From a virus: a DNA stretch of 64,000 nt. The DNA is taken from positions 53,602 to 117,601 of IMG/VR virus record IMGVR_UViG_3300027861_002706; one strand, written 5' to 3'. The notes beneath the pieces were generated by a model that saw only the letters and a program-made list of their open reading frames with translations, did no database searches and had not been told where the DNA came from. The stretch's first letter is position 1. Every line of letters starts with the position of its first letter. A program made the position numbers and the translations under genes. Shown in pieces: positions 1-10,900 of the stretch.

Positions 1-787
1 TGACTAATAGCTTTTCTTTTATGTTATGGATTGGTACTTCCGCGGACCATGCGGTAGAACTAAGTATAGTCGTATTTCTAGTGGACCCATTTATCTCTAT
101 ACTAGAGATATCTGGAGCTTTGCTACCAGCGATCGTAGTTGTTATACCATTGACCTTTTGATCGTATCTATCTATGCTCCATGAATAATCGAATATGATT
201 GTCTTTGGTTCAAAGAACTGTACCTGAGAAGGGAATCCTCTAGATCCATTCTCCGCTACAGGTATGACTCGCCATAGATATTTATGATATTCGGCATTAA
301 CTAGTTCAATCATATCTATAAGATCTATAGTATATGAGAGCTTTTGCTTTAGTGGCGTTTCGTAGTCTATATCAGATACAACGTTAGATCCTACAACGAG
401 ATTAGTAAACTGCTTCAAGAGAGGATTCGACTTGACCTGCTGGTCAAGTATAAATGGCTCAAAGTTATCATCTAAATTTTCTTTGCCGAGATCTGGAGTT
501 ATCTCAAGTATATAACTAGATGGCATTTCTGCCTCGATAGGAACACCTTCATATCCAGTAAGATCAACTGCTCCAGTGTAGACAACTCCAGTAGTAGTCT
601 CTATCATATCGGCAAATGAACTTTGCCAGTAATATGTTAAGTCGCTATAGGATCTTGTTGCTGAGTTATAGTCGGCTGGAACTTCTGGTCTAGGTAGCAC
701 TTGGCTACCAACGCCAACATTGATGGCACCGAAAGGCTGAGTGAATCCGTCAAAAGGGGCTCCTTCTGGTACTCCGGTATGTGCCAT
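1..787 (-). CDS. Tail/baseplate structural protein, partial (runs off left edge)
   Basis: An open frame begins at ATG 787 and stays open to base 1, giving at least 262 codons with no stop, so the C-terminus lies outside the window. The N-terminus reads MAHTGVPEGAPFDG, and the last residues in the window are about WSAEVPIHNIKEKLL. It starts one base after the stop of the fibre-like gene at 789-2915, so it is probably co-transcribed and coupled. No family is recognised. The polar, beta-rich composition and the position after baseplate and fibre genes suggest a tail appendage protein; that role is inferred from context only. Confidence 0.6.
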   Translation of the reverse strand, partial: MAHTGVPEGAPFDGFTQPFGAINVGVGSQVLPRPEVPADYNSATRSYSDLTYYWQSSFADMIETTTGVVYTGAVDLTGYEGVPIEAEMPSSYILEITPDLGKENLDDNFEPFILDQQVKSNPLLKQFTNLVVGSNVVSDIDYETPLKQKLSYTIDLIDMIELVNAEYHKYLWRVIPVAENGSRGFPSQVQFFEPKTIIFDYSWSIDRYDQKVNGITTTIAGSKAPDISSIEINGSTRNTTILSSTAWSAEVPIHNIKEKLLV

Positions 788-788
788 C

Positions 789-2915
789 CTAAACCTCTAT
801 TTTAATACGGACCCAGGTGTCTGTACTAGGTACTTCGATAACAGCTGTTTTTCTATCTATGGGGGAGATAGCACCAGTGGTTATCTGAGTCACAGCTCCA
901 GGGCCATCGGCACTAGTACCGGCTGTATGGATAGTTACCTTGTAGTCCTGAGCTCTAAAGTCTCCGCCTAAATTATGATATATAGTAGGAGTAGTCGAGG
1001 CAAACTTCCTCCACGTAGAGTCATACTTACCGGCTGGCCTATAGGTAGTGAGTTGATCAAAAGTACTGCCGCCGTTATGCTCCGCTTCTGCAACTAGAAT
1101 ACTTTGGTCACTAGGAACTCCATAGTCGGATCCATACCATACTCCGTCAGATTCTAGTCCCGCAGATGCAACACTGTTCTCATTGGCTAGAGATAAGTAC
1201 TTAGTACCAGCATCAGCCGAATTGACAGAAGCAGTATCGGCATTAACATTAGACTTTACTATACCTCTGACATCGGCTACTACTGGGTTAGTAGTGCTAG
1301 CAGTAATATCAAAATCATTGCCATTGAGTGCGACAAAATCAGGATTACAGAAATATGGGTTATATATCCTATAGGACATACCAGATGCAGGCAGGGAGCT
1401 GAGTGTCCTTGACAACTGCCAGCTAGTAGTCGCACTGTTGTATGCAGCTATGGGAATCTTTTCTCCTGCGCTTGGCCCACTGCGGATATCAAATATCCAT
1501 GTGCCATCGTTGAATCTATCTGTATAGTATAGGCCACCTCCGGCAATATTAACGAGTAAAGCGTTACTGGATATCGTAGTATCTACGACTAGATCACCTG
1601 TAGTAGAGTCTTGAGTGGCAGTGCTAGCCGCCCCTCCGGTTAAAGTTCCATCCTCTGCCATTTGACCAATAGAACATATATTGACAGTATCGCCGCACCA
1701 GTCAGGTCCAGCAGGACGCATATACTTATGCCTATTGGCAATGTATGATGGATCTAATCCATCTACCAAGGAGGGGGTTGTTCCGCCATGGTTATTCAAA
1801 ATAATATCTCTATTAATAGTTACATCATGCTCAGTAGTACTACCAACCTGATCTATTCTACCGCTAACTGTTAAATCTCCAGCGATATAAACTTTATCCG
1901 CAGATCCGTTGCCGAGATATGCATCACCGTTTACTTGAAGATCTTCTTGGAAGGTATTCACTTGAATTTCAGCTTGCGAATTTATGACAGTATGACCACC
2001 TAAAGTGAATAAGTTACCTGCGATATAGGTATTACCATAAACCCTCAAAGCGTCATGGACTCCTTGATCCCTACCGGAATCATCAAGGAACAAAGCAGAG
2101 GTTACTGCCGCATCGGTAATTCCGGTAGATCTTGTAGTGCCCGTAGGAGACATACTTACGAGACCTATCATATTAAGGATATCGCCAGTATGGTCTGTTA
2201 TAGTGCCAGTCATAGGGTCAAGAGCACTACCACCCTCGAATGAGCCACAGTATACCTTGAACTCATTCGCGTTAATCTCAACTACATCATTAGAATTCCC
2301 TAAAGTGATAGTATGGCCTGGCTGCCCATCTAGAGATTTAAAAGAGATGTCTTCAGCTAATCCCTGAACATGTATTCTCTTGGGAAGTTTACTATCGATC
2401 TTAGCATTTGTGCTCTTGACTAGTACCTCTGCGGATCTTACACCTTCATTCTTTGTAGATCCTGCGCCCGCCCATATCTCTAGCTTATGCAATACATCTT
2501 GCATCTGACTTAGATATTCACCATAGTATTTATCAGGATCAGCAAGATAAGTTAGAGTAAAGTCGCTAGCAGGGAGAGCACTAAAATACACTACCCCATG
2601 ATTATAATCAGTGAGCCCCGTATCGAGTGTACCAAAGGTAGATTCTACTGTGCTTCCTAGTCGAGGCTTATGGTTCATATACAGAGCGTTATTGTTAGAT
2701 ACATCTATGTCGCCGGTTAGATGCTTCTCGTCGCTAACAGATACAGAAACTTGCTGATCGTCTGTCTTATTGACAAAGACATCATAATATGTAGGCCAGA
2801 GTATGTTTGGCGCAGCAGGATGATATGGATTATTCTGTACTAGCCTATTCAGGCTAGTATTGATAAAAGAAGTGTTCTTATCAGGCGAACTATCTGAATG
2901 AGTTGTATATGCCAT
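789..2915 (-). CDS. Tail fibre-like structural protein (708 aa)
   Basis: This is probably a tail fibre or baseplate-associated appendage. The middle third holds short Gly/Asn-rich beta repeats such as AYLGNGSADKVYIAGDLTVSG-like segments (around residues 325-360), typical of the intertwined beta-helical shafts of phage fibres. The N-terminal part (SFINTSLNRLVQNNPYHPAAP) may be the attachment region, and the C-terminus ends in a beta-rich domain (TWVRIKIEV). No enzymatic motif is visible. It lies 7 bases after the 607-aa gene in the baseplate/fibre operon. Fibre assignment comes from composition and position; receptor and oligomeric state are unknown. Confidence 0.6.
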   Translation of the reverse strand: MAYTTHSDSSPDKNTSFINTSLNRLVQNNPYHPAAPNILWPTYYDVFVNKTDDQQVSVSVSDEKHLTGDIDVSNNNALYMNHKPRLGSTVESTFGTLDTGLTDYNHGVVYFSALPASDFTLTYLADPDKYYGEYLSQMQDVLHKLEIWAGAGSTKNEGVRSAEVLVKSTNAKIDSKLPKRIHVQGLAEDISFKSLDGQPGHTITLGNSNDVVEINANEFKVYCGSFEGGSALDPMTGTITDHTGDILNMIGLVSMSPTGTTRSTGITDAAVTSALFLDDSGRDQGVHDALRVYGNTYIAGNLFTLGGHTVINSQAEIQVNTFQEDLQVNGDAYLGNGSADKVYIAGDLTVSGRIDQVGSTTEHDVTINRDIILNNHGGTTPSLVDGLDPSYIANRHKYMRPAGPDWCGDTVNICSIGQMAEDGTLTGGAASTATQDSTTGDLVVDTTISSNALLVNIAGGGLYYTDRFNDGTWIFDIRSGPSAGEKIPIAAYNSATTSWQLSRTLSSLPASGMSYRIYNPYFCNPDFVALNGNDFDITASTTNPVVADVRGIVKSNVNADTASVNSADAGTKYLSLANENSVASAGLESDGVWYGSDYGVPSDQSILVAEAEHNGGSTFDQLTTYRPAGKYDSTWRKFASTTPTIYHNLGGDFRAQDYKVTIHTAGTSADGPGAVTQITTGAISPIDRKTAVIEVPSTDTWVRIKIEV

Positions 2916-2922
2916 TTTTATC

Positions 2923-4746
2923 CTATGTCACGCAAATTTGATCGTATTTCTCTCTGGTAAAGAACTGCCCGTCGTCAGCATCTATGTAGTAGTCATACGC
3001 AAAATCGGTTTCATACTTAATTACTCCGTCATTTGTTTCTACGACAAACTTAGATCTGCTTCCATCGACTTTGCCCATCTGGCTGAACAAAACGCTCCCT
3101 GTCTCAACTCCGGTATTGAATAAGCTAGCAGTTGCATCTGGAACCTTAAAGTCTTGAATACACTCAAGATAGGTTCCCTGAAATCCCCTTTTCGAGGATA
3201 TAAACTTAAATGTATAGTATACTCTAGCACCTAGAGACTCTCTACAAAAAGCTACTAAATAGTCATGATCAATGGTGAGGGCTCGTATCGCTAAAGTATA
3301 AGTCTCTGATCCAGAATTCATGTGATCTTTTATAACAGTATACTTATTTGTATTGTCTCCGAAATAGTCTCTTTCAGCTATCGCAAAAGATCCATAGTCA
3401 TCATTGAATTGCAGAGAGCTCTTTTTTATCTTAGAGGAGTCATGCGGGTCAATACTCCATTTCATAGTAGAAGATGCTCTCTCATACTGATTTGTAGCCA
3501 GACCCATAGTATTCACAGATATGGCCGACTCTGTTGAGGGGGCTACGCTTCGCAATCTAGTTGGTATCGCATCATTGTAAAATGTATTTTCATCAGTAAC
3601 TTTGAAGATCCTAGTTTTAGGCCGTATATTATAGTATGAAGTATTTGAGTTTAAGACGACTGAAGTCTGAGTATAGTCAGAAGTATTATTGGAGTATACA
3701 TTATATGTTTCATCAGAATAAACCATAGACAGTTTTGCCCAGGGTACTGTTTCTCCATCTCTTCTTGTCCATCTCGTTGGTATTTTTCCTATTTCTAATT
3801 GAAAGCAATCGATATAAAATGAATAGTCGCTAGTATTATACCTATAGTCAGATTTAATATTGCATTTTATATAAGCAGAAGGTTTAGCCAAAGATATAGT
3901 AGTATGCACCTTTTCCCAATAAGCGATCTGACCGGTTGAGTTATCTGAGAGTATCCCTTCTTCCGTGGTGGAGGTAGGTATATCAACATATGATTGCCCA
4001 ATTGATCCATCCACATACAGTACGTCAAGTTGTAGTTGATTGCTATCAATTATATTTGTATCTATTCTACCAGAATGGTTTGGGACCATGACCATTGCGG
4101 ATAGCACTAGGTCTTGACCTTTAGGCATGCTTATAGCATACGACTGATACGCTGATGCGTACTCTCCAGATTCAACAGAAATAGCTAATGCGTTACCGGC
4201 GCTTAAACTATATTCGGAGTCTGCTTTGACTATAGCTCCAGTAGATTTATCTATTGCCCATCGACATGGTGTGTCTGGTATGGCTCTTCCTGGTATCGAG
4301 AGGTCAGAGTTGTATATAACATTCGGACTTACTTGTTCAGCTAGATCCTGACCTACCTTGGGATAGTCTTGTATAAACCCGGAATAAGCTAAATCAGATT
4401 CTACAGTATCTAGGTATTTATTTTTCTTCCCGGCAAAATGTTGTTCGGATAAATACTCAGCGCTCATAGCAAAGCCATTTATAAGTTGCTGGTAATTACT
4501 CGTATCGTTAAATCTACCTGCGTGCCAAAATGGTAAATCGTTACAGATCATTTGAGTATGGTCGGACCAATGTCCTGCTAGTTTATTAAATGAATTGCCA
4601 GTAGACGCATCAAAACTATAGCTTATATCTAATTCATTGGTCTGGACAGGTACCGGCAGATAGCTATACCTTAAAGTGAGCTCATTATACTCTACTCTGT
4701 TGTAGGCATACGTAACCTTTAGGGTTTTATAATCTGAATCTGCCAT
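2923..4746 (-). CDS. Baseplate/fibre protein with carbohydrate-binding-like domain (607 aa)
   Basis: This is a large structural protein in the baseplate/fibre cluster. The central part (about residues 130-330) resembles jelly-roll carbohydrate-binding modules seen in phage tail proteins: a long beta-rich stretch ending in YSFYIDCFQLEIGKIPTRWTR, the common 'D-x-x-Q-L-E-x-G-x-x-P-T-x-W' signature. N-terminal strands (LKVTYAYNRVEYNELTLRYSYLP) may dock on the baseplate. The gene ends 7 bases before the fibre-like gene and starts 4 bases after the 158-aa gene. Carbohydrate binding is inferred from the signature; the glycan is unknown. Confidence 0.55.
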   Translation of the reverse strand: MADSDYKTLKVTYAYNRVEYNELTLRYSYLPVPVQTNELDISYSFDASTGNSFNKLAGHWSDHTQMICNDLPFWHAGRFNDTSNYQQLINGFAMSAEYLSEQHFAGKKNKYLDTVESDLAYSGFIQDYPKVGQDLAEQVSPNVIYNSDLSIPGRAIPDTPCRWAIDKSTGAIVKADSEYSLSAGNALAISVESGEYASAYQSYAISMPKGQDLVLSAMVMVPNHSGRIDTNIIDSNQLQLDVLYVDGSIGQSYVDIPTSTTEEGILSDNSTGQIAYWEKVHTTISLAKPSAYIKCNIKSDYRYNTSDYSFYIDCFQLEIGKIPTRWTRRDGETVPWAKLSMVYSDETYNVYSNNTSDYTQTSVVLNSNTSYYNIRPKTRIFKVTDENTFYNDAIPTRLRSVAPSTESAISVNTMGLATNQYERASSTMKWSIDPHDSSKIKKSSLQFNDDYGSFAIAERDYFGDNTNKYTVIKDHMNSGSETYTLAIRALTIDHDYLVAFCRESLGARVYYTFKFISSKRGFQGTYLECIQDFKVPDATASLFNTGVETGSVLFSQMGKVDGSRSKFVVETNDGVIKYETDFAYDYYIDADDGQFFTREKYDQICVT

Positions 4747-4750
4747 TCAA

Positions 4751-5227
4751 CTAGACTTCCCCAATGATGCCTATTGTAGTAGACGCGCCAACCTCTGAAG
4801 GAAGGTTAGCTGGAATAGATTGCTTGATCCAAATATGAAAATCGCCCCCAATACCAAGGCTGGCTGTGACTTCAACTGCATTTGCAAGTCCGATAGGTTC
4901 AACAAAGGTTGCGCCACTGGGCAAAGTTGTTGGCGTGCTGATTAAGTTAGATCCATCTAGAGCTATTTGAATCTGTCCAGGGTGTTTGACATTGTTTAGA
5001 AATATTTTTACGTTTTTGATTGGAGTACCCGACGTGTTCTCTACCCAAATCTTTTGATACCTTACCCGAGCATCTTGACCAATATAATCGCTAACTCCTT
5101 CTGGAAAAACATCACTAAGTGTAGCTCCTATTAGCGTACTTGTTGCTGCACCACCAACGGTATTATTGTCTGGAGGACTACTTATATTCCAACTCGCAGA
5201 CTGGTAAAAAGTTACATCAAGTGCCAT
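4751..5227 (-). CDS. Baseplate-associated beta-rich protein (158 aa)
   Basis: A small beta-rich protein with no signal peptide or membrane segment. The middle section RYQKIWVENTSGTPIKNVKIFLN resembles a family of small phage baseplate-cluster proteins in which a strand pair is followed by an Asn/Thr-rich loop; I do not know an established function for that family. Its start overlaps the stop of the J-like gene by one base (5227), implying translational coupling. A structural role in the baseplate periphery or in fibre attachment is inferred from its position between the J-like protein and the fibre proteins. Confidence 0.55.
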   Translation of the reverse strand: MALDVTFYQSASWNISSPPDNNTVGGAATSTLIGATLSDVFPEGVSDYIGQDARVRYQKIWVENTSGTPIKNVKIFLNNVKHPGQIQIALDGSNLISTPTTLPSGATFVEPIGLANAVEVTASLGIGGDFHIWIKQSIPANLPSEVGASTTIGIIGEV

Positions 5228-6366
5228 TATTGCCTCACCATTATCGGGTTAATCTCATCTTCGTCAGGAACGAAGAGCTCGTCCTCTTCTAGTCTTAGAT
5301 CTCTTATCGCCTGAACTCTCTTATTTATACAGAGAAATACAACTTCTGCACTTGAGATCGAACTATCTGCGCTAAGAACTGCCGATACAATCCGGCTCAT
5401 GCTAAGATCATCTCCTGGTCGCATGGCGCCTATTGCCGCCTCCACCTTGAACTCAGCCTGCCTAATGATAGTTTCTTTCAATGAATCATTAACTCGATTT
5501 GAAAAAGATATTTTAACTTCTATTTTTACTGGTATATAATCATATTCTCTTATATTAAAAGATATACCAAATCCTGTTGAACTTGCTAAGCTCTCGCGGA
5601 CCATAGCTAATGTTGATTGAGATACTCTATTGCCTGTGGGGAGTAGATATACATCATAGGACCCTGATCCTGAGACGCCTAACCTTAAGTCTACGCTGGC
5701 AACATCTTGAAACCTCATTAAGCCAGATATAATATTAGAAGAATTTGCACCTTCTGATGCAACTGCGGCATTCGATATTCGAGATCTAAACGAGCTATCT
5801 AACTCTCTCCCCTTGGAATAGTTTATTGCATTAGTGTTAGTTACATAAACATCAGGATTGCCTAAATCATGGACTGTAAATTCTCCGGGTCCAATGTTAA
5901 GCAGCCCATCACTAGATGTAGATACTGAAACAAATACGAATGTATCTGTATCATTAAAAGAAGTTGAGTTTGATGTTGTTAGGGAGGTTCCATCATCGAA
6001 CCGAGATATCTTTATTCCGGCAGGTATCACATTGCTGCCTAGCACGCGCTTTAATGTATTTACTCCAGTTACATAAAACTTTATAAGCTTATCACCAGCC
6101 GTCGCTTTAAAATTGCTTAAGTCTAATCTTGATACTCCAAAAATAGATCCGATGAGATCAAGGTAGTAACCAGAAGCTGTATCCAGATACGCCATACTGG
6201 AAGAGTCTGCTATCTCTCCAGATAATCTAGCCATCTGAGTATTCATAATATCAGTTATACTTCTTACGGAGCTTCCTACACCTAGGTTAGTGAACGGTGT
6301 ATTCAATGCGATAAATCTTAAACTCTCGTCTTGAAATTGACTAAATGACTTTCTCTTTTTAGGCAT
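5227..6366 (-). CDS. Baseplate J-like protein (379 aa)
   Basis: A baseplate wedge component of the gpJ (phage P2) / gp6 (T4) type. N-terminal helices with AYLDTASGYYLDLIGSIFGV (about residues 59-78) match the usual start of J-like proteins, where a segment that counts how the wedge locks is followed by a beta domain (PAGIKISRFDDGTSL) and a middle region with RELDSSFRSRI. The C-terminus is an alpha/beta domain ending FVPDEDEINPIMVRQ. The length is close to other J-like proteins. It overlaps the gp25-like gene by one base, the usual gp25-J order of contractile phages. Confidence 0.85.
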   Translation of the reverse strand: MPKKRKSFSQFQDESLRFIALNTPFTNLGVGSSVRSITDIMNTQMARLSGEIADSSSMAYLDTASGYYLDLIGSIFGVSRLDLSNFKATAGDKLIKFYVTGVNTLKRVLGSNVIPAGIKISRFDDGTSLTTSNSTSFNDTDTFVFVSVSTSSDGLLNIGPGEFTVHDLGNPDVYVTNTNAINYSKGRELDSSFRSRISNAAVASEGANSSNIISGLMRFQDVASVDLRLGVSGSGSYDVYLLPTGNRVSQSTLAMVRESLASSTGFGISFNIREYDYIPVKIEVKISFSNRVNDSLKETIIRQAEFKVEAAIGAMRPGDDLSMSRIVSAVLSADSSISSAEVVFLCINKRVQAIRDLRLEEDELFVPDEDEINPIMVRQ

Positions 6367-6794
6367 TATGCTACTGCTTCCAGTGTGCCATTATTAAAGT
6401 CATACTTGTATGCTAGAATTATATCTTCCGAACTAATACTTGTAATAAGCTCCATTATGGGCTCCTTGATCTTAAGTATTATAGCAATCTCATGATTACC
6501 AACAGAGACTACTTCTAGGCTATGGTTAGACCAGTTAAGAATCCCTTGATCATTTAAACGTTGACTGATATGGAGTTTTATCATATTTCTTGTATGTCCG
6601 TCATTGGGTCTCCCAATAAAACGATCTGGACTTGCTCCAAAGTTTTTATGCGGATTATAGTCAGAGTATTCTGTCAGTAAGCAAAAATTAATAGCTCTTA
6701 CGAGCGACACCGCCGAACTAGACCCCTGTAGATCGCCCGCAAATACGGACAGATCTCCATCTACTGTAGTATGTATGTCTGTCTCTGCGTACAT
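6366..6794 (-). CDS. Baseplate wedge protein, gp25/W-like (142 aa)
   Basis: A small wedge protein of the gp25-like (T4) / gpW (P2) family, which nucleates sheath assembly at the baseplate. The sequence carries the characteristic layout: an N-terminal region with SLVRAINFCLLTEYSDYNP, the conserved turn KNFGASPDRFIGRPND, a helix (RNMIKLHISQRLNDQ) and beta strands EVVSVGNHEIAIILKI. Its length of about 140 residues is typical. It lies directly upstream of the J-like gene with a one-base overlap, the syntenic order expected of contractile-tail phages. Confidence 0.8.
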   Translation of the reverse strand: MYAETDIHTTVDGDLSVFAGDLQGSSSAVSLVRAINFCLLTEYSDYNPHKNFGASPDRFIGRPNDGHTRNMIKLHISQRLNDQGILNWSNHSLEVVSVGNHEIAIILKIKEPIMELITSISSEDIILAYKYDFNNGTLEAVA

Positions 6795-6800
6795 TTGATC

Positions 6801-7235
6801 CTACTCCGGTAGAAACGAATCGTAATCGATCACTTCGTAAATATACTTAATTTCCCTCTTGTATTCATCTCTATCTAGCTCCTCTAAACCTTTTATTATC
6901 TCAGATCCTAGTGTTAATAGAAACAAGAATTCGCTGTTATCTGGCCCTAATATAGAAAAGGGGGTTAATGGAGTAGAGGGGATCTCTGATGCCCTATTAT
7001 CTATGGCATTTCCACCAAGTATAGTATTTTCTGGAGCTGCTTCACTTCTAAGAGTATCTGAATCTAGTTCAATTTCGTCCCTATTGGCAGTGATTCCACC
7101 TGCTCCTTCATCTAGCCCAGGAGTGATCTTGACTTCCCCTCTATGGGGATTCCATGTTATCGGGCCAAGATTGATGTCACCATTATTCAGAAACACCTTA
7201 GGAACTTGTATTCTCTCGGGATCTAGAGTAGACAT
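6801..7235 (-). CDS. Baseplate-region protein of unknown function (144 aa)
   Basis: I do not recognise a family. The protein is acidic, with an N-terminal region rich in short strands and Gly/Asn (FLNNGDINLGPITWNP), a disordered Ser/Thr/Pro-rich middle (around residues 70-95) and a helical C-terminus (SEIIKGLEELDRDEYKREIKYIYEV). It sits between the gp25-like gene (6 bases away) and the 245-aa gene (11 bases away). In contractile phages this position often holds a spike, hub-cap or wedge accessory protein, so a baseplate role is likely by context; no metal-binding HxH spike-tip motif is evident. Confidence 0.5.
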   Translation of the reverse strand: MSTLDPERIQVPKVFLNNGDINLGPITWNPHRGEVKITPGLDEGAGGITANRDEIELDSDTLRSEAAPENTILGGNAIDNRASEIPSTPLTPFSILGPDNSEFLFLLTLGSEIIKGLEELDRDEYKREIKYIYEVIDYDSFLPE

Positions 7236-7246
7236 TTATTCCTCTT

Positions 7247-7984
7247 TTAACTACTTCGATTATTCATTGCTGGTCTTTTAACTACTTGGATAACACCTTT
7301 ATCACATCCATCGTTCAATATTGCTTGCATACCATTTTGTAAATTTTTTCCTAAGGAGTTACTATTGCTGACATCTGCCGACTTAATTTGCTCAGATACT
7401 CCGATAGGAACTATACTCGTATGTCTAATATCTCCTGGATTTTTCCATGATATATCTAGTATAGTTATATGTGAAACATCGCTAGGTGCTCCAGTTCTTG
7501 CATTAGAAATCTCTAATTTGATAATAGGACTGTTTATAGGATTAGTAAAATCTATGTGGACATCACCAAAATAGCCCTTAGGCATTTTCCTTGTATAAGC
7601 ACTAGCCCAATTAGCTATATATAAACCAATAGCCCGATCAGTAGTCTCGTCAGAAGTTTCAATAGCATCTATCTCTGTCTGAGTGAGGAAGCCAGACTTA
7701 ACGTCTGACTTTAAAAATTCTATCTGATCGTTGATGCTACCCGATAGGCTATTTAGTTTATCCATTACCTTATTATATCGAGATCGCTCCATTATGACCA
7801 CATACTGTTGTGTTCCAGTAGTTATCTCGCCTTTTATATTAATGATATCTCCTATTACGGGAGTACTTGTATCAAGATAAGGACCCCTGTAAACAATAGC
7901 GTGCTCTATAAAGCTGCTATTATGCATACTGGGGTGATTTTTGGCATACTCAACTAGTTTGTTGCCCGGTGTACTTCTCGCCAT
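7247..7984 (-). CDS. Baseplate hub-associated protein, possible spike/OB-type (245 aa)
   Basis: Unrecognised by name. The N-terminal half has an apparent OB-like beta segment (STPVIGDIINIKGEITTGTQ), followed by helical residues 85-115. The C-terminal part ISWKNPGDIRHTSIVPIGVSEQ is beta-rich. The family could be a spike or lysozyme-less gp5-like protein of the hub complex, because it lies directly downstream of the giant hub gene (9-base gap) and upstream of the wedge genes. There is no catalytic lysozyme signature. The role is inferred from gene order. Confidence 0.5.
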   Translation of the reverse strand: MARSTPGNKLVEYAKNHPSMHNSSFIEHAIVYRGPYLDTSTPVIGDIINIKGEITTGTQQYVVIMERSRYNKVMDKLNSLSGSINDQIEFLKSDVKSGFLTQTEIDAIETSDETTDRAIGLYIANWASAYTRKMPKGYFGDVHIDFTNPINSPIIKLEISNARTGAPSDVSHITILDISWKNPGDIRHTSIVPIGVSEQIKSADVSNSNSLGKNLQNGMQAILNDGCDKGVIQVVKRPAMNNRSS

Positions 7985-7993
7985 CAGATTCGC

Positions 7994-10900
7994 CTACCCT
8001 TCTTCAAATTGATCGAGTATATCCGGGGCTTCTCCTTGAGAAGCGATAAAGTCAGCCCAGAGGTATCGCGCCTGCTCCATTATGTTATCTATGCCATGAG
8101 GATTGCTACTTGCGACATCGATTGCACGGAGCCCGGCAGAGAACACTGTATTATTATATCTTAAAAGTTTTATCTTGGCCGGGAGGTATACTGGTATACT
8201 CCCATCAATACGGTGAGCGCCGGCAGAGAACACGTCTCCTTCATTTGCATCTATAACCGTTTGCTGAGATATAACTGGATTCAAGTACTCATCCATAACA
8301 CTACTTCCACCTCGAAGCATCAATCGCCCATACACAACATTCAACCATATAGCTCTTGCTCCAGCGGTGATTCCTGCTCCAGCGATAGAGCCTATCGCAG
8401 CGTTTCTAGCAGATATCGCTGCGGTGTATGCCGCCGTCTCAGCAGCAGTAGCAGTAGCAGGAAGAGCCCCAGCGGCTATCAGCCTTATCTGCTCTCGTGT
8501 TAACATTGCCTCAGCTCTGGCTCCCAGGTGGCCAAAAAGGCCTGCGCCGAGGCCTTGGCTAGAGGAGGTGCCTCCACCAAATATAGCTCTACCTGCACTT
8601 ATCAGTGGATCGCTAAGGCTATAAGGTGCATAGCCACTCTCTCCTGGCTGTAATGCCATTTTTTTAAGCGGTGCTCGAGCAACACCCTCTGCGAGGCGTC
8701 TGTTTGCTCTGTTTATACGTACATTTTGTCCGTATCTGTAGCCTCTTCTAAGAACGTTTCTGAATCCGGTTGTTGCCCAATTCCGCCAAACTGCTCGTTG
8801 TGCGACTCTTGCTCCAACAACGACTCCTGCTCCAGCGAGTCGAGCGCCGCTCGTAAGTATCGTTTTAAGTGTGAACCAGACACCTGATGTTATGCCACCG
8901 GTGAATATCGAGCCAAATAACGCTGCAACAGTTATTGTGTCCATTACGCCCATAAAGGTTTTACCGTTAGCAAAAGAATACATCCATCTCTCGGCCTGGC
9001 CTGCATTATACGTTCCCAAAAAGCTATTCACTCGGGTTAGACCTACTGGAACTACAGTAGTCGTCCATCCGCTAGTAGAACTGTAGTTTTGTATAACACG
9101 TTCAGCCATTATTTCTCCATGGATATTATTGACATTATCTACAATCCTAACTGAGTCATAAGGTTTAATATTTCTACCAATCATGATTAAATTACCACGA
9201 TACATCTTTGATAAACCTTGTGCTAATCTGAAGTTATTAACTTGTAGAGCTAGATTAGGAGTAGTCGCATTTATCTCTGTAAAAGTTTCAAGGATATCTT
9301 CTGGACCAGCATATAATCCTGCATAATTCATGCCCACCGAATTTTTCCTGGGCCATATCCCAAACTCTTGGTCAGAATCTATCTGAAAAACCCCTGCTGA
9401 CTTATTGATTCCACCTTCTTCTATGCCATAGTTAGTTGGCCCCCAATCACCCCACCCCGCTGTTTCATTAACAGTATTAATGGGTACTCTCAAGGAAACT
9501 GCACTCCACATATCGGACTGTGTCGCAACTACATTATTTGCTATTAGGTCATGATCAGAAGAGACTACATGGTGATCCCTAAATAGTTTATGAGTAAACG
9601 GTAGCATCTCGCTAGTATCGTCTTTGCTATTCATTATATCTTGCAGGACATCATTGTCTCTTTCTTCGCCATCTAATCCGATAGGGTTGAGTAGCTTGGT
9701 TGCCAGCTGAAGAGCTTGTTTGTATTCCATCAATGTTTTTACTATATAATCAACTGCAAGACTGTTGCCTGCTGCGGGATTCCTTGCAAAAGAAGTAGAG
9801 AGCTCTTCTCTCTTCGACATAAGATTTTTAAAGATCGAGATTTTCCTATCGGTACGAGAAGTATCCATAAATGTTGATGTCAGGAAGGGAACAATAGCTA
9901 TTTGTTCCGTAGAGTTGACTTGCCAACTAGCATCGAGGTTTACCTCGACGGCAGCTCCTTCCTCTTTGCTCGTTGACTTAAATAATCCAAAGTCCGACTC
10001 GTTGCTAATCAACAATGGCCAAAAATCTAATCTCTGCCCCGCGTGGTGGACTGCATTTCCGCTAATCGTAGTACTATTAACTTCGAGAGTGTTATTCAAT
10101 AAAGCACTAAGGCTAATGCTAGTATATAGCGGATTAGGCTTAAATGAATTTCCTCCAAAATTATATAAGGAGTTCCAGTTGGTTGTATTAAGTACATTCT
10201 TGCTGTTTAATCTGATCTTAGCTATAGCCTTAGAAGCTGTAGCTAGTTTGGTAAAGTCTGCTTCAGTTAATTTGCTCGTGTCTAAATTAAGGAATATAGC
10301 GAGCAAATTAGCATGCACGTCATCAGAAAGGTAAGGTTCATCAGAGATGGGCCTGAAGAGTGTATTCACCACTAGGTCTTCTAATTCCTTAAAGCCTCCA
10401 TCTGCTTGGGAGAATGGGGCGGTCGGATGTACAGTAACTTCTGCTCCTGCGTTATAGCTAGCTCCGTATAGCTGGTATGCGTTTGTGTGAATATCAGATT
10501 TTTCAACAGCGGCGATTTCACCAAGCTTAATTCTATTATATCTAGTTATTCTTTTACTTATCTTATCACTTATGTGATTAATCCGATGAGCAAGAATCCT
10601 ATATTTTCCTAGTTTTCTAAAATCATTCGCTTGGGTTTTTAGAGAAGTTTGAGCATTGTAACGGGCGACATATTCGCTCTCTTCTTTTGTGGCCTCTCTG
10701 TACTGATATGGACCACAGGGATCACCAACGAATAGCGTGGCGTCTCCTTCGTAAGGAACAACGGTGGCTATAAAATTAGGCATATATCTTACAACTTCTC
10801 TTATCCCATCTATCGCCGGAGCATTGGTAATAAGCCACTCGTTTGCTACCTCGGTACTAGTTATTTCAGCATAATTTCCTACACAGTTATACACATTTCT

